NCBI GenBank assembly: GCA_021603905.1
Contig: BQIU01000004.1
Coordinates: 1-64,000, forward strand
Direction of reading: 5' to 3'
DNA from: Nitrospirales bacterium
GTDB lineage: Bacteria > Nitrospirota > Nitrospiria > Nitrospirales > UBA8639
Length of the DNA stretch: 64,000 nucleotides
The notes under the pieces are model-generated. The model worked only from the letters and a program-made list of their open reading frames with translations, was not told the DNA's origin and ran no database searches. The position numbers and the translations under genes were made by a program. Positions 1-10,265 of the stretch are shown one piece after another. The first letter of the stretch is position 1, and every line of letters starts with the position of its first letter.

Positions 1-1
1 A

Positions 2-1870
2 CCGTCGTTCATGCCACCAGCTATTCACCCAGTTGATTTAGTAGACGTTCTTCGCAGAAAACAGCTGACTCCTGCGATAGTCTTTTTAACCTCTCGTCGC
101 GCGTGTGACGATGCGATTACCGCATTCGAGCGAAGCACGACTCACCTTTCTGCCCAGCGAACCCAGACGATTGCCACATTTTTAGAGCAACTCGCCGTCG
201 AGTACCCAAGCATCACGGGACATCCACTCATGCCGACAGTTGCTCGCTGCGGCGTTGCCGCACACCATGCGGGGCATCTCCCTTCGTGGAAAATCGCTAT
301 TGAAGAATTGATGCGCAAGGGGTATTTGGATGCTGTTTTTGCAACCACGACCTTGGCGGCGGGCGTCGATTTCCCCGCACGGACCGTCGTGATTACGCAA
401 TCGAGTGTTCGTAAAGCTCGGGACTTTTCTGATCTGACCATTGGAGAGATTCAACAGCTGGCAGGGCGAGGTGGACGGAGAGGAAAAGACTTGGTTGGGT
501 TCGTTGTCATTACTCCCTCTCCCTATATTGACCTTCAGGTCTTAGGAAAAGGCCTGACAGGTTATCCTGAGCCAATAGAAAGTCAGTTTGTCATTTCCTA
601 TCCCATGGTGCTCAATTTATTAAAAGCGCACCCTCTTGAGCATATCGAAGGAATTTTGGCCAAAAGCTTTGCCCAGTTCCAATTAAACCGAAGAGCGGAA
701 GTTCATCAAAACCATCTTGATACCATCCATAGCGAGATGCAGCCCTACGGTCCGAGAGTCTGTACCGACTGGATCACCCAATGGCAGGTCTATGACCAAG
801 CCAAACGACGGAAAGCCCAACGCCGTCCAGTCACGCATCAAGACTCTCCTGCTACTGCCGCACAATTGCCGTTTCTCACTCCGGGGCGAGTCATACAAGT
901 TTCTAAAGGATTTGCCGTGATTCTTCGTCAATATCGAAGTCGCGGGCAACGACATCCGATGTTGTCGATCTTGCGCGCCAAGGGCACAATCACAGAATGC
1001 CCGATGGTGATGGTGAATCAGCTCTATGACCATGTGCTCGAATTCAAACCTCTTCGAATGTTTCCCTGGTGTCACGCTAATACGCTCTCTCGTCTCGCTC
1101 AGGAACTAAATGCCCTACCCGTTGGCCTCCCCGTGTTACCCGTCCTGGTTGAGAAAGAACAGGAAGAAGACACGAACTTGATGGCAGTCCTCACGGATGA
1201 ATTCTCGTGCCCCAGTTGCCCGTCCCATGCAGCATGCCGAAAAGACCATTCAACGGCATTACGACTTCGCCAAAAGGAGAAAGGGCTGACAAAAACCATT
1301 CAAGCTCTACGGACTGGTCTTTGGCACCGGTTTCAGGAAAAGAGCGATGTGTTACATCACTTTGGCTATTTGACCGCCACATCGGAATTGACCTCTGAAG
1401 GTGAATGGGCTCGGCTAATTCGCATCGATCATTCCCTTCTCATCACGGAACTGATTCGAATGGAAGCGTTTGCGGCCATTGAGCCTGCGCTTTTGGCTGC
1501 CATGATGGCAAGTATTGCTCATGACGATGATCGGCCTGGAACATTCCTTCGAATGAGTTCAGGGCTCAGCACCATGCTGCACCACGTTCGTGCTGTCGCA
1601 AGCTCCCTGGCGTCGTATGAAGAACCTCCGCTTCTCCGGACAGATGTGGCCGCATTAACTGATATGTGGGTTCGTGATCCGAATCTGAAATGGGTATCAC
1701 TTGTTCGCATGACGGCCATGGCTGAAGGTGATGTCTATCGACTATTTGCCAGAACAATCGAATTTCTCTCGCAATTGCAAACACTCAAAGCTTCACATCC
1801 TAGTCTAGCTGAAACCGCCAGCACAGCCATCACCACGATGAGGCGGGAAGTCCTTGAAGAACTTCCGTAA
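2..1870 (+). CDS. Ski2-like superfamily II helicase, C-terminal part (5' partial)
   Basis: C-terminal half of an ATP-dependent RNA/DNA helicase of the Ski2/Mtr4-like group. The frame is open to the window edge, so the first Met (position 11) is probably internal and the DExH half lies outside. Visible motifs: motif IV-like PAIVFLTSRR near residue 22, motif V FATTTLAAGVDFPAR near 110, motif VI QLAGRGGRRG near 150. A cysteine cluster CPSCPSHAAC near residue 398 could bind zinc. The remainder is helical and resembles the accessory C-terminal region of such helicases. The stop is 12 bases before, and in the same frame as, the next helicase gene. Substrate and partners cannot be read from the sequence. 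Confidence 0.8.
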   Translation, partial: PSFMPPAIHPVDLVDVLRRKQLTPAIVFLTSRRACDDAITAFERSTTHLSAQRTQTIATFLEQLAVEYPSITGHPLMPTVARCGVAAHHAGHLPSWKIAIEELMRKGYLDAVFATTTLAAGVDFPARTVVITQSSVRKARDFSDLTIGEIQQLAGRGGRRGKDLVGFVVITPSPYIDLQVLGKGLTGYPEPIESQFVISYPMVLNLLKAHPLEHIEGILAKSFAQFQLNRRAEVHQNHLDTIHSEMQPYGPRVCTDWITQWQVYDQAKRRKAQRRPVTHQDSPATAAQLPFLTPGRVIQVSKGFAVILRQYRSRGQRHPMLSILRAKGTITECPMVMVNQLYDHVLEFKPLRMFPWCHANTLSRLAQELNALPVGLPVLPVLVEKEQEEDTNLMAVLTDEFSCPSCPSHAACRKDHSTALRLRQKEKGLTKTIQALRTGLWHRFQEKSDVLHHFGYLTATSELTSEGEWARLIRIDHSLLITELIRMEAFAAIEPALLAAMMASIAHDDDRPGTFLRMSSGLSTMLHHVRAVASSLASYEEPPLLRTDVAALTDMWVRDPNLKWVSLVRMTAMAEGDVYRLFARTIEFLSQLQTLKASHPSLAETASTAITTMRREVLEELP

Positions 1871-1882
1871 GAGGCTCTATCC

Positions 1883-2938
1883 ATGACGAATGATGAACTC
1901 GTAGGTCTTCTTGAATCACTTCCACTTCGTCATCTTCACAAGCTCGCTCAGGGACGAGTTCATCGTCATTTCCGCCTTGGCAAACATCGGTTAATTGACG
2001 TATTTCTCTCTCTCCCTTCGGAATCACGTGAAGCCTTAGAGACCGATGTCTTACAGTATAAAACCCAAATGTCTGTCCGAGCATCAGACCCTGCACCTTC
2101 TCGTGGACCTGTGAAAAAGAAGCCGTTACCTCAAAAATCGAAAGCGAAACACACGACATCCTCATTGCCTCCACCCGTCACCGTGTCTCAATTGCTTGAG
2201 GGACTTGGCGTACCCCCTCCAACAAAAGAGTTTCATCCGGACCCATGGCAACAAGAGGCCGTGACACAACTGGCCACGACTGATGTGATTGTGAGTGTGC
2301 CAACTGGAAGTGGCAAAACCTTCGTTGCGATCGAAGCGACAAAATATGCCTTCGAACAGGAACGCACGGTGATCTACACTTCACCACTCAAAGCGCTCTC
2401 AAATACAAAATACATGGAATTCTCTCAGCTCTTTGGTTCCGAGAACGTCGGAATTCTTACAGGGGATCGACGAGACAATGCTCAAGCCCCGCTTTTGATT
2501 ATGACCACAGAAATTTTGCGGAATTTGCTCTATGATGCCGCGAGTGGAGAAGTCGATCTTCGACTCAACACGCTTGGCCTTGTGATCTTAGATGAATCAC
2601 AATACCTAGCTGACCCAGAACGTGGAGTGGTTTGGGAAGAAACGATCATTTTTTGTCCGACCCAAGCCCGGCTCCTCTTGTTGTCTGCCTCAATTGGCAA
2701 TCCTCAAGATCTGGCGGCATGGCTCACGAGTATTCGACCTGTGCCGTGCCATCTCATTCATCATCAAAACCGGTCTGTTCCTCTTCGTGGAGGCTATCTA
2801 CACCCAAGCGGCATGTTGAGCCCGCTCTTTCGTACCCGCGATATAGTCAAAGGACAGGGCTATACCCTTCACCCTGAGACCAAACGCCTTTCAAGTCAGT
2901 ACGAAGAGGAAACGGTCGGTCATCGAAATCGTCGATAA
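1883..2938 (+). CDS. Ski2-like helicase, N-terminal DExH domain only (3'-truncated)
   Basis: 351 residues with a basic, proline-rich N-terminal region (about 1-120) followed by a RecA-like ATPase domain: motif I SVPTGSGKT near residue 138, motif Ia YTSPLKALSNTK, motif II DESQ near 237 and motif III LLSASIGNPQDLAAWL. The protein stops about 60 residues after motif III, just before the second RecA domain (motifs IV-VI) should begin. It therefore contains what the upstream ORF lacks in this window, and the reverse. As it stands it could bind ATP but should not work as a helicase alone. It is probably a truncated second copy, since the sequence after the stop is AT-rich and non-coding. It might also form a split enzyme with its neighbour. 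Confidence 0.7.
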   Translation: MTNDELVGLLESLPLRHLHKLAQGRVHRHFRLGKHRLIDVFLSLPSESREALETDVLQYKTQMSVRASDPAPSRGPVKKKPLPQKSKAKHTTSSLPPPVTVSQLLEGLGVPPPTKEFHPDPWQQEAVTQLATTDVIVSVPTGSGKTFVAIEATKYAFEQERTVIYTSPLKALSNTKYMEFSQLFGSENVGILTGDRRDNAQAPLLIMTTEILRNLLYDAASGEVDLRLNTLGLVILDESQYLADPERGVVWEETIIFCPTQARLLLLSASIGNPQDLAAWLTSIRPVPCHLIHHQNRSVPLRGGYLHPSGMLSPLFRTRDIVKGQGYTLHPETKRLSSQYEEETVGHRNRR

Positions 2939-3500
2939 GCCAATTTAATAATTCGTCTACATGGAATCTTATGCCGACAATGTCCGATTGAGCGTACGGA
3001 CGACAATTCATTAATTGCTTGGTCTGAATAATACCTACCTTATTTCGCACAGCCTAGAGCGAGCATATGCGCTCAGCCTACGTAATTTTTTAAACTTTGA
3101 TACGGTTGGGAGTTTCCTCAAAATCGGTGTGTAGTCGCAATCAGTCGTGGATCTAAAGCCCTAAGCTATTTTGGTATACGCCTTGCTTCATGCTCAGAAA
3201 AAGATTTCAGAAACCGTTAATGAATTTGATACTGAGAAGAAAACAGGCTTGACGCACTCAAAGAAAATTCAGCTTAAGCCACCGGGAAATCTCGAGAATT
3301 AGGGAACAAATCACACACCTTCGTTGTATTTAAGCAACACTTCGTTAAGCGCAGACCTAACTAAATTACTATTTTCTTTTATTTTTCAGTATGTTACATT
3401 TAAGTAAATTATGAGCATTAGTATTGCTAAGTAGTAATATAAATCTGTGCGAGTTCATGAAAATAAGTGAGTGGTTAGCAAGATAATTGATATGCATACA
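2939..3500. other. Gene-poor AT-rich stretch
   Basis: About 560 bases with no convincing ORF on either strand. It begins where the truncated helicase stops, so it may be decayed sequence from the lost helicase 3' end, but no helicase motif was recognised in any frame. A weak hairpin near 3057-3074 followed by T6 near 3086-3091 is too short to call a terminator. Confidence 0.4.
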
Positions 3501-3995
3501 ATGAAAAACTTTAAAACCTATACTCTCCTGAGCCTTGCTTTCCTACTATTCTTTTCGGGTTGCCAAAGCCTTCAACCCACGGAAAAGAGTGAGTTAAGTC
3601 TCCAGGACTCAGAATTTATGGATCTATGGACTCTGTACAACGATTGCGTGATCGACCGAAACCCCTTGCAAATGCAGGAGTATGTCGCGCAATTATCAGA
3701 AGCGCCAGGGCCAATCACTATTCATCACTCGCCGATCCCTTTGCCAAAATTTTTGAAAAATTGGACCTCAGCACGGAGTTCTCGTCTTTCCGTTGACCCA
3801 AGAGCTATGGCTGTTTCCTGTGCCTTGCAAGCAGGGCAAGCTGCCTGGCAATCAGGTCGATACCTTCTGGCACAAGACCTCATGCAATCTATCATTGACG
3901 AGTATCCAGAGCCAGAATACGCCTATTATGTGTCAGAAGCCCGCACCGCGATTCTACAAATCCCCTCATTCCGCAACGTAACTCTTATTGAGTGA
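3501..3995 (+). CDS. Putative lipoprotein, unknown function
   Basis: No family recognised. The chosen start is the Met beginning MKNFKTYTLLSLAFLLFF; the longer reading from 3471 only adds residues before a good signal peptide. The charged N-terminus, hydrophobic core and lipobox-like FFSGC predict a type II signal peptide with Cys near residue 22, so a membrane-anchored periplasmic or outer-membrane lipoprotein is likely. The mature part (about 140 residues) is helical. A segment rich in Ala, Gln and Leu near residues 105-140 has the spacing of a TPR-like helix pair. It stands alone, convergent with the DUF971/recO genes. Confidence 0.6.
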   Translation: MKNFKTYTLLSLAFLLFFSGCQSLQPTEKSELSLQDSEFMDLWTLYNDCVIDRNPLQMQEYVAQLSEAPGPITIHHSPIPLPKFLKNWTSARSSRLSVDPRAMAVSCALQAGQAAWQSGRYLLAQDLMQSIIDEYPEPEYAYYVSEARTAILQIPSFRNVTLIE

Positions 3996-4165
3996 CTCTC
4001 TCACGTCTCGTGGACGATCGACCCCCATTTTCATGAGAGTTGAGACTCTTCCCAAGTAAGCTTCTATATGAAGTTAACCTGAACCCACGATTTCTTCATT
4101 GATTGAAGTTCTGCTAAGAACATTCAAGCGCGCGTGATACAAAAATATCTGCGACACGGGAAAAG

Positions 4166-4522
4166 TCAGAGGAGAACTTTCCCTCGAGGCTTTTGAGGTT
4201 TTTCTGGTTGACAGATATCACACTGGCACAAACGTCGTAAAGCAGCATAGGAATAGATCCCAGTATCATGGCCGTCACTCCATTTAAACCGAAGCGCATA
4301 ACGCCCGACGGCTTCAATATCTTGAACCATGATCAGCAAAGGGACGGAGTCTGGCTTGAGTCGTAATTCCCCGGTCCATTCATCAACGCAAGCCGCACAG
4401 GGACAGTGTTGACGGAGATAGCGGACGGGATATACCCCATGATGGCCATCACTCCACTCGATACCCAGCACGCCATTCTCCAGCCAATTCATATCCTTTG
4501 GTTCGAGTGTCTTGTTTGTCAT
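4166..4522 (-). CDS. DUF971 family protein
   Basis: 118 residues matching the DUF971 family, the small domain also found at the N-terminus of gamma-butyrobetaine hydroxylases and next to ApbC/Mrp-type iron-sulfur carriers. Recognisable parts are the WSDGHHGVYPVRYLR strand pair, a CPCAAC cysteine cluster near residues 35-45, the repeated WSDGHDTGIYSYAALRRLC core and a terminal CQCDIC cluster. The cysteines suggest metal or Fe-S binding, though the function in bacteria is unclear. The start overlaps the recO stop by one base (TGATG), so the two genes are translationally coupled. It is the last gene of the recO-era direction block. Confidence 0.8.
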   Translation of the reverse strand: MTNKTLEPKDMNWLENGVLGIEWSDGHHGVYPVRYLRQHCPCAACVDEWTGELRLKPDSVPLLIMVQDIEAVGRYALRFKWSDGHDTGIYSYAALRRLCQCDICQPEKPQKPRGKVLL

Positions 4523-5316
4523 CAGATATACTCCTTTGAGGATCTTGAGAATCGATTAAATTGAGAAGAACTCTGAGAGGAGACGTTCATCGATGGAAGC
4601 GATCTTCCGATTACAACCTCTACATATGTTTCAATAACTTGTTCGATTTCCTGTCGAATTTGTCCGCTAGCTCGAAGACGTGTCACCTTCGCAAACGGCA
4701 GTCTCCTGGCTTGCTGGATGAATGCTAAGCTACCAGGAGAAATGGGGAGGCCACGGTCAGACGATCTCTCGCCACACATCAGGCACATCACTCCACCTGC
4801 CTGCACAAAGAACCTTACGGGGACGCGTCCTGCCGACCGTCCACATTCTGTACAGGAATCAATTTGAGGACGAAACCCTGTATGCCCAAGAACATGAATT
4901 TGAAATAACAGCGCGCACAATTCTGGGTCATCAACGGTTTCCAGAGTCGACAACCCCTCGCTAAGGGCCAGAAAGACAGCATGATTCGGGTCTCGATCTG
5001 GGGTAACGGCTCGGATGAAATTTACGATTCGTGCTGCAGCCGTCATAAGCCGTAAATTCTCACGAAGTCCTTCGAACGAACCAGTGATATCGACTTGGCT
5101 AATACGTGCCAGTGATTCAATGTTTTTTTCAAATAGCGTCAATTCAACAAGTCGAAATGGTTCAAGTGCACTGCCAAACCGACTTTTCATTCGTCTCGCA
5201 CCTCGTGCAATCCCACGAACTTTTCCGACTTGTTCTGTATAGAAAGTCACAATCCTGTCAGCTTCTCCCCAGCGCTGACTTTTAATGACAATCGCTTTCG
5301 TTTTGTAGAGTGGCAT
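4522..5316 (-). CDS. recO: DNA repair protein RecO
   Basis: 264 residues, the usual length. RecO works in the RecFOR pathway: it anneals single strands and helps RecR load RecA on SSB-coated DNA. The N-terminal OB fold starts MPLYKTKAIVIKSQRWGEAD, with the typical GKVRGIARGARR strand. The C-terminal domain carries the zinc-finger cysteines CTECG (about residue 155) and CLMCG (about 180). It precedes DUF971 with a one-base overlap and lies about 105 bases after era, an era-recO neighbourhood seen in many bacteria. Confidence 0.93.
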   Translation of the reverse strand: MPLYKTKAIVIKSQRWGEADRIVTFYTEQVGKVRGIARGARRMKSRFGSALEPFRLVELTLFEKNIESLARISQVDITGSFEGLRENLRLMTAAARIVNFIRAVTPDRDPNHAVFLALSEGLSTLETVDDPELCALLFQIHVLGHTGFRPQIDSCTECGRSAGRVPVRFFVQAGGVMCLMCGERSSDRGLPISPGSLAFIQQARRLPFAKVTRLRASGQIRQEIEQVIETYVEVVIGRSLPSMNVSSQSSSQFNRFSRSSKEYI

Positions 5317-5421
5317 CGTGAGTTATTGTAAAAGTAACAATGTACGGTACAACGTGAATTCTCTCACCGTTGTCTAAAATTTCTCATCGTATACTTTATC
5401 TTTCTCACGTTTTCTTTGTCT

Positions 5422-6312
5422 TTAATATCCTAATTCAAGGAGTAGGTGTTCATTATCTCGCCAATTTTCACGAACTTTGACCCACAGTTCCAAATGCACT
5501 TTCAACCCGAACGCCTTCATCATATCCATTCGAGCTTCTGTTCCAATAGCTTTTAAACGTTGGCCCTGTTTTCCGATAATGATTGGCTTTTGTGACGACT
5601 TTTCGACAAATATGGTTGCTGTGACGTGAGCACGTGAATCCTCTTCAATAAACTCTTCTAGGAGAACAGCGACCGCATATGGAAGTTCAGCATGAGTATG
5701 GAGCAGGACTTTTTCCCGAATCATTTCAGCTGCCATTTGACGCATCGATTGATCAGTAAGAAAGTCTTCTTCATAGTACTGTTGTTCTTCCTCTGGAAGA
5801 TACGAGAGTGTCAGATCAATCAGACGTTCAATATTCTCCCCGTTCTTAGCCGAAATCGGGACAATTTCTGACCATTCACGCATTTGCTGACATTGTTCAA
5901 TCAACGGCAGCAATCGCGACCTTCTGACTTCATCCACCTTATTTAAGATCAAGAATACACCAGCATAGGTCTGGGATTTCGTGGCAGCCTCAACTTGCTC
6001 TACCACAAATCGATCTCCGGCTCCAGGAGGTTTATTGGCATCCATCATCACATAGATCATATCGGCATCAGGAAGCGTGTCTAATGTCGTTCTCACCATT
6101 TTCCGATTCAATTGATGTTTGGGTTTATGAAGTCCCGGTGTATCAAGGACCACCAGTTGCGCGCTCGAGAAATGTCCGACTCCAAGGACTCGCGTCCTCG
6201 TCGTTTGTGGTTTATCCGAGACAATCGCAATTTTTTGTCGTACCAGCGCATTCAGGAGTGTAGATTTTCCAACATTAGGTCGTCCGACAATCACTAAGGT
6301 ACCAAATTTCAT
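5422..6312 (-). CDS. era: GTPase Era
   Basis: Era is a GTPase that binds the 3' end of 16S rRNA and assists 30S subunit maturation, linking it to cell division. 296 residues. G1 GRPNVGKST (residues 10-18), G2 region QTTRTR, G3 DTPG, G4 NKVD and SAK as G5. The C-terminal KH domain carries IIIGKQGQRLKAIG near residue 250. It starts directly at the strand before G1, as expected for the family. It lies between ftsB and recO in a minus-strand block of housekeeping genes. Confidence 0.96.
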   Translation of the reverse strand: MKFGTLVIVGRPNVGKSTLLNALVRQKIAIVSDKPQTTRTRVLGVGHFSSAQLVVLDTPGLHKPKHQLNRKMVRTTLDTLPDADMIYVMMDANKPPGAGDRFVVEQVEAATKSQTYAGVFLILNKVDEVRRSRLLPLIEQCQQMREWSEIVPISAKNGENIERLIDLTLSYLPEEEQQYYEEDFLTDQSMRQMAAEMIREKVLLHTHAELPYAVAVLLEEFIEEDSRAHVTATIFVEKSSQKPIIIGKQGQRLKAIGTEARMDMMKAFGLKVHLELWVKVRENWRDNEHLLLELGY

Positions 6313-6401
6313 CGTCGATATATCCTATACAAAATATGGAAAAACACGTGTCCCCACGTTCAGGAGAAATTCAGATACTGAGAGAAAGGAATAGTAAACG
6401 A

Positions 6402-6758
6402 TTACGGCGTCGATTGGGAATCCATGAGACGAGGTTCAACGAATTGATAGACTTTTTCCCCTTGTCTCACCATCCCTAGCCGATTGCGGGCAAGTTCTTC
6501 AAGTTTCAGCGGATCAGACTTCACTCGACGAATTTCATTCTCTAGCACGGTATTGGTCTTTTCGATATCCTGAATATGCTGCGCCAATTCTTCTGCTGCG
6601 TGAACTTGTTTGAGGTAAAAAGGAATCCCTTCTTCAGTAAAAAAAATGTACCCAAGAAACACTCCACCTAAAATCATTCCGGCAACAACGGGCAATTTGC
6701 TGTTGAGTTCACCCCAAAATCCTGGAGCCCTTTTTTTCCGCTTTCGATTTCTTCCCAT
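6402..6758 (-). CDS. ftsB: FtsB/DivIC-family septum formation initiator
   Basis: 118-residue bitopic membrane protein of the divisome. A very basic N-terminus (MGRNRKRKKR) is cytoplasmic, followed by a single hydrophobic segment at about residues 20-42 (LPVVAGMILGGVFLGYIFF) and a coiled coil from about 50 to 95 with heptad Leu/Ile. The end includes LARNRLGMVRQGEKVYQF, the typical C-terminal signature. Its partner in FtsQLB-like complexes would be FtsL. It begins 9 bases after the eno stop, so the two are probably co-transcribed, an enolase-FtsB pairing common in bacteria. Confidence 0.85.
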   Translation of the reverse strand: MGRNRKRKKRAPGFWGELNSKLPVVAGMILGGVFLGYIFFTEEGIPFYLKQVHAAEELAQHIQDIEKTNTVLENEIRRVKSDPLKLEELARNRLGMVRQGEKVYQFVEPRLMDSQSTP

Positions 6759-6767
6759 TTCCAGTCG

Positions 6768-8063
<1,296 letters not shown>

Positions 8064-8068
8064 CTAGA

Positions 8069-9505
8069 TTAAGATTCTTTTAATAATTCGGCTTTCAATA
8101 ACGAATTGACTTTTCCTGGATTCGCTTTACCTTGCGAGGCTTTCATGACTTGACCAACGAAAAACCCTAAGACTGTTTCCTTGCCGCCCTTGTACTGACT
8201 GACTTGAGTTGGGTTGTTGGAAAGAACCTCACGAATAAATGTCATCAAGGCCTCATCATCAGAAACTTGGCTGAGGCCTTTTTCTTGAATTAAGACCTCT
8301 GGCTCTTTCCCACTAGCATACAGCTCAGAAAAAAATTCCCGTGCCGCCTTCAAGCTAATCGTATCCTGTTCGATTAATCGCAAGAGTTTTACCAATCGCT
8401 CAGGAGGCATGGTCGATTCGTGAGCTGAGACGTCATGGGCATGGAGTTCTCGAAGCAACTCGCCCTTCACCCAATTACAAACCGTCTTCGGTTCTGGAAA
8501 GGTTTCGACACATAATTCGAAGTAGTCAGCCAACGACTTAGACGAGGTGAGAGTTTCAGCATCAGCAACCGGCAATTGATAGTCAGAGATGAAGCGCCGT
8601 TTTCGAGCAGTTGGCAATTCTGGAAGCGTTTCATGAACTTCATCAATTATCGCTTGGTCAAGATGAATTGGAAGGAGATCAGGGTCGGGGAAATATCGAT
8701 AGTCATGGGCTTCTTCTTTACTCCGCATCACCATGGTTTTCCCTTGTGCTTCATCCCACAACCGAGTTTCTTGATGGACGGTTCCGCCTTCCGATAGCAC
8801 AGTCGTCTGACGCTGTACTTCGTAGTCGATCGCTTCTCGAACAAATCGAAACGAATTAATATTTTTTAATTCGACCTTCGTGCCTAATCGCTGCTCCCCC
8901 GATGGTCGCAACGAAATGTTCGGCTCACATCGAAAGTTACCCTGTTCCATATTCCCGTCACAGACGTTCAGATAGATGAGAATATCTCTGAGCATTTTCA
9001 AATAGGCATCCACATCATCGGCTGAATGCATATCCGGTTCCGTGACGATTTCAAGCAATGGCGTTCCTGTTCGATTCAGGTCCACTCGACTCTCAGGTCT
9101 TCCAGGTTGATGGACACTTTTCCCCGCATCCTCTTCCAGATGGGCACGATGAATTCGAATACGTTTGGTCTCACCATTTGGCTGAATCTCAAGCCATCCC
9201 TTTTCACAAATTGGCTCATCGTACTGAGAAATTTGATAGCCCTTGGGAAGATCAGGATAGAAATAATTCTTTCGAGCAAAGTGGTGGTCCCTGCGGATGG
9301 AGCAGTTCAGTGCAAGCCCCACCCGTACAGCCATCTCCACCGCCATACGATTGAGGACCGGCAAAGAGCCAGGCATCCCTAAACAGACAGGGCACGTTTG
9401 AGAATTGGGTGAACGACCGAATGTTGTTCCACAGGAACAAAAGAGTTTCGATCGCGTCCGAAGTTGTGCATGAACTTCGACCCCGATAACCACCTGATAT
9501 GACAT
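8069..9505 (-). CDS. gatB: Asp-tRNA(Asn)/Glu-tRNA(Gln) amidotransferase subunit B
   Basis: Subunit of GatCAB, which transamidates misacylated Glu-tRNA(Gln) or Asp-tRNA(Asn); GatB binds the tRNA and activates the side chain with ATP. 478 residues. The N-terminal catalytic cradle starts YQVVIGVEVHAQLRT, has the Cys pair CSCG and CPVCLGMPG (zinc-type ligands), and contains LEEDAGKS and DLNRTGTPLLEIVTEPD. The C-terminal YqeY/tail domain ends in VGQVMKASQGKANPGKVN. gatB, gatA and gatC are all nearby but are separated by ytxH, DUF948 and panD. Confidence 0.97.
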   Translation of the reverse strand: MSYQVVIGVEVHAQLRTRSKLFCSCGTTFGRSPNSQTCPVCLGMPGSLPVLNRMAVEMAVRVGLALNCSIRRDHHFARKNYFYPDLPKGYQISQYDEPICEKGWLEIQPNGETKRIRIHRAHLEEDAGKSVHQPGRPESRVDLNRTGTPLLEIVTEPDMHSADDVDAYLKMLRDILIYLNVCDGNMEQGNFRCEPNISLRPSGEQRLGTKVELKNINSFRFVREAIDYEVQRQTTVLSEGGTVHQETRLWDEAQGKTMVMRSKEEAHDYRYFPDPDLLPIHLDQAIIDEVHETLPELPTARKRRFISDYQLPVADAETLTSSKSLADYFELCVETFPEPKTVCNWVKGELLRELHAHDVSAHESTMPPERLVKLLRLIEQDTISLKAAREFFSELYASGKEPEVLIQEKGLSQVSDDEALMTFIREVLSNNPTQVSQYKGGKETVLGFFVGQVMKASQGKANPGKVNSLLKAELLKES

Positions 9506-9529
9506 AGGCCTACTGTCGAAGACTACACG

Positions 9530-9850
9530 TTAATGCGTGTAATCATGAGAATGTTGATCACGTTCACGACGCATGGCCTCACGGCCAGCCTCAATTGCCT
9601 CTTTCACCGCTGAAGATGCTTCATCGACAAAGTCGCGACTTTTCAAGACGACGTCATCCAAGGCATCAGTGGCTTTCTCTCGAAGATCACGAATATCTTC
9701 ACCCGTTCGTCGGGCATATCCGACCAATCGTTCACGTGATTCCCGCCCCCCCTGGGGAGCGAGCAAAAAAGCTCCGACGGCACCAACTAAGGCCCCACTT
9801 AAGAATGCTAACGCGACGGATCCGGCAGATGCTGATTGATTATTTCCCAT
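9530..9850 (-). CDS. YtxH domain-containing membrane protein
   Basis: About 106 residues. The start MGNNQSASAG at 9850 is chosen because an AAGGAGGG ribosome site lies 8 bases upstream; the longer reading from 9877 would run through that site. One transmembrane segment (VALAFLSGALVGAVGAFLLAP) with the small-residue pattern and following APQGGRESRERL typical of YtxH proteins, then an amphipathic helical tail. The family includes stress-associated envelope proteins without a defined activity. Its ribosome site sits inside the end of the upstream DUF948 gene (11-base overlap), so the pair is probably translated together. Confidence 0.85.
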   Translation of the reverse strand: MGNNQSASAGSVALAFLSGALVGAVGAFLLAPQGGRESRERLVGYARRTGEDIRDLREKATDALDDVVLKSRDFVDEASSAVKEAIEAGREAMRRERDQHSHDYTH

Positions 9851-10241
9851 ATTCGTTCCCTCCTTCTTTAGAAGCACGATGTTTCATTCTGTTCGATGCT
9901 GCTTTGATTCCAGCCAACACACTCGAGAATCCTAAGAAAATAGAACCGCCTTTTCCCCGAACAGTTTCATGGACTTGATGAACCGTCTGTCCCATCTCCC
10001 CCATTGCCGTAAATAAGGTTGAGGCGCGGTCGACACCAAATTTGGCCTGGTCGGTCAATGCACGCACATTTTCGCTCGTGCCGCGTATCTCTTTTAGCAA
10101 CCCCGGCAGTTCATTGTTCACGCGCGTGAGCACCCGTTCTGATTGCGCCACGGTTCGTTTGATTTGCACGATGGTTGGAATTAAATACGCCACAAGAACA
10201 ACAAACGCGATAGCAATGGCCACTGCAGCCAAATCGATCAT
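9840..10241 (-). CDS. DUF948 domain-containing protein
   Basis: 133 residues with an N-terminal membrane helix (LAAVAIAIAFVVLVAYLIP) followed by a long helical region of apolipoprotein-like character, the DUF948 arrangement. DUF948 and YtxH genes are often found together and are thought to be envelope or stress proteins; no enzymatic role is known. It overlaps the ytxH gene by 11 bases and begins 24 bases after the gatA stop, so it is embedded in the gat operon. Confidence 0.82.
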   Translation of the reverse strand: MIDLAAVAIAIAFVVLVAYLIPTIVQIKRTVAQSERVLTRVNNELPGLLKEIRGTSENVRALTDQAKFGVDRASTLFTAMGEMGQTVHQVHETVRGKGGSIFLGFSSVLAGIKAASNRMKHRASKEGGNEYGK

Positions 10242-10265
10242 AGAAAACGTTTCCTTTCTACTCGG

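Noticed and set aside
3057-3091. Possible terminator after the truncated helicase
   Set aside because: Only 4-5 bp stem and the T6 is 12 bases away from it.
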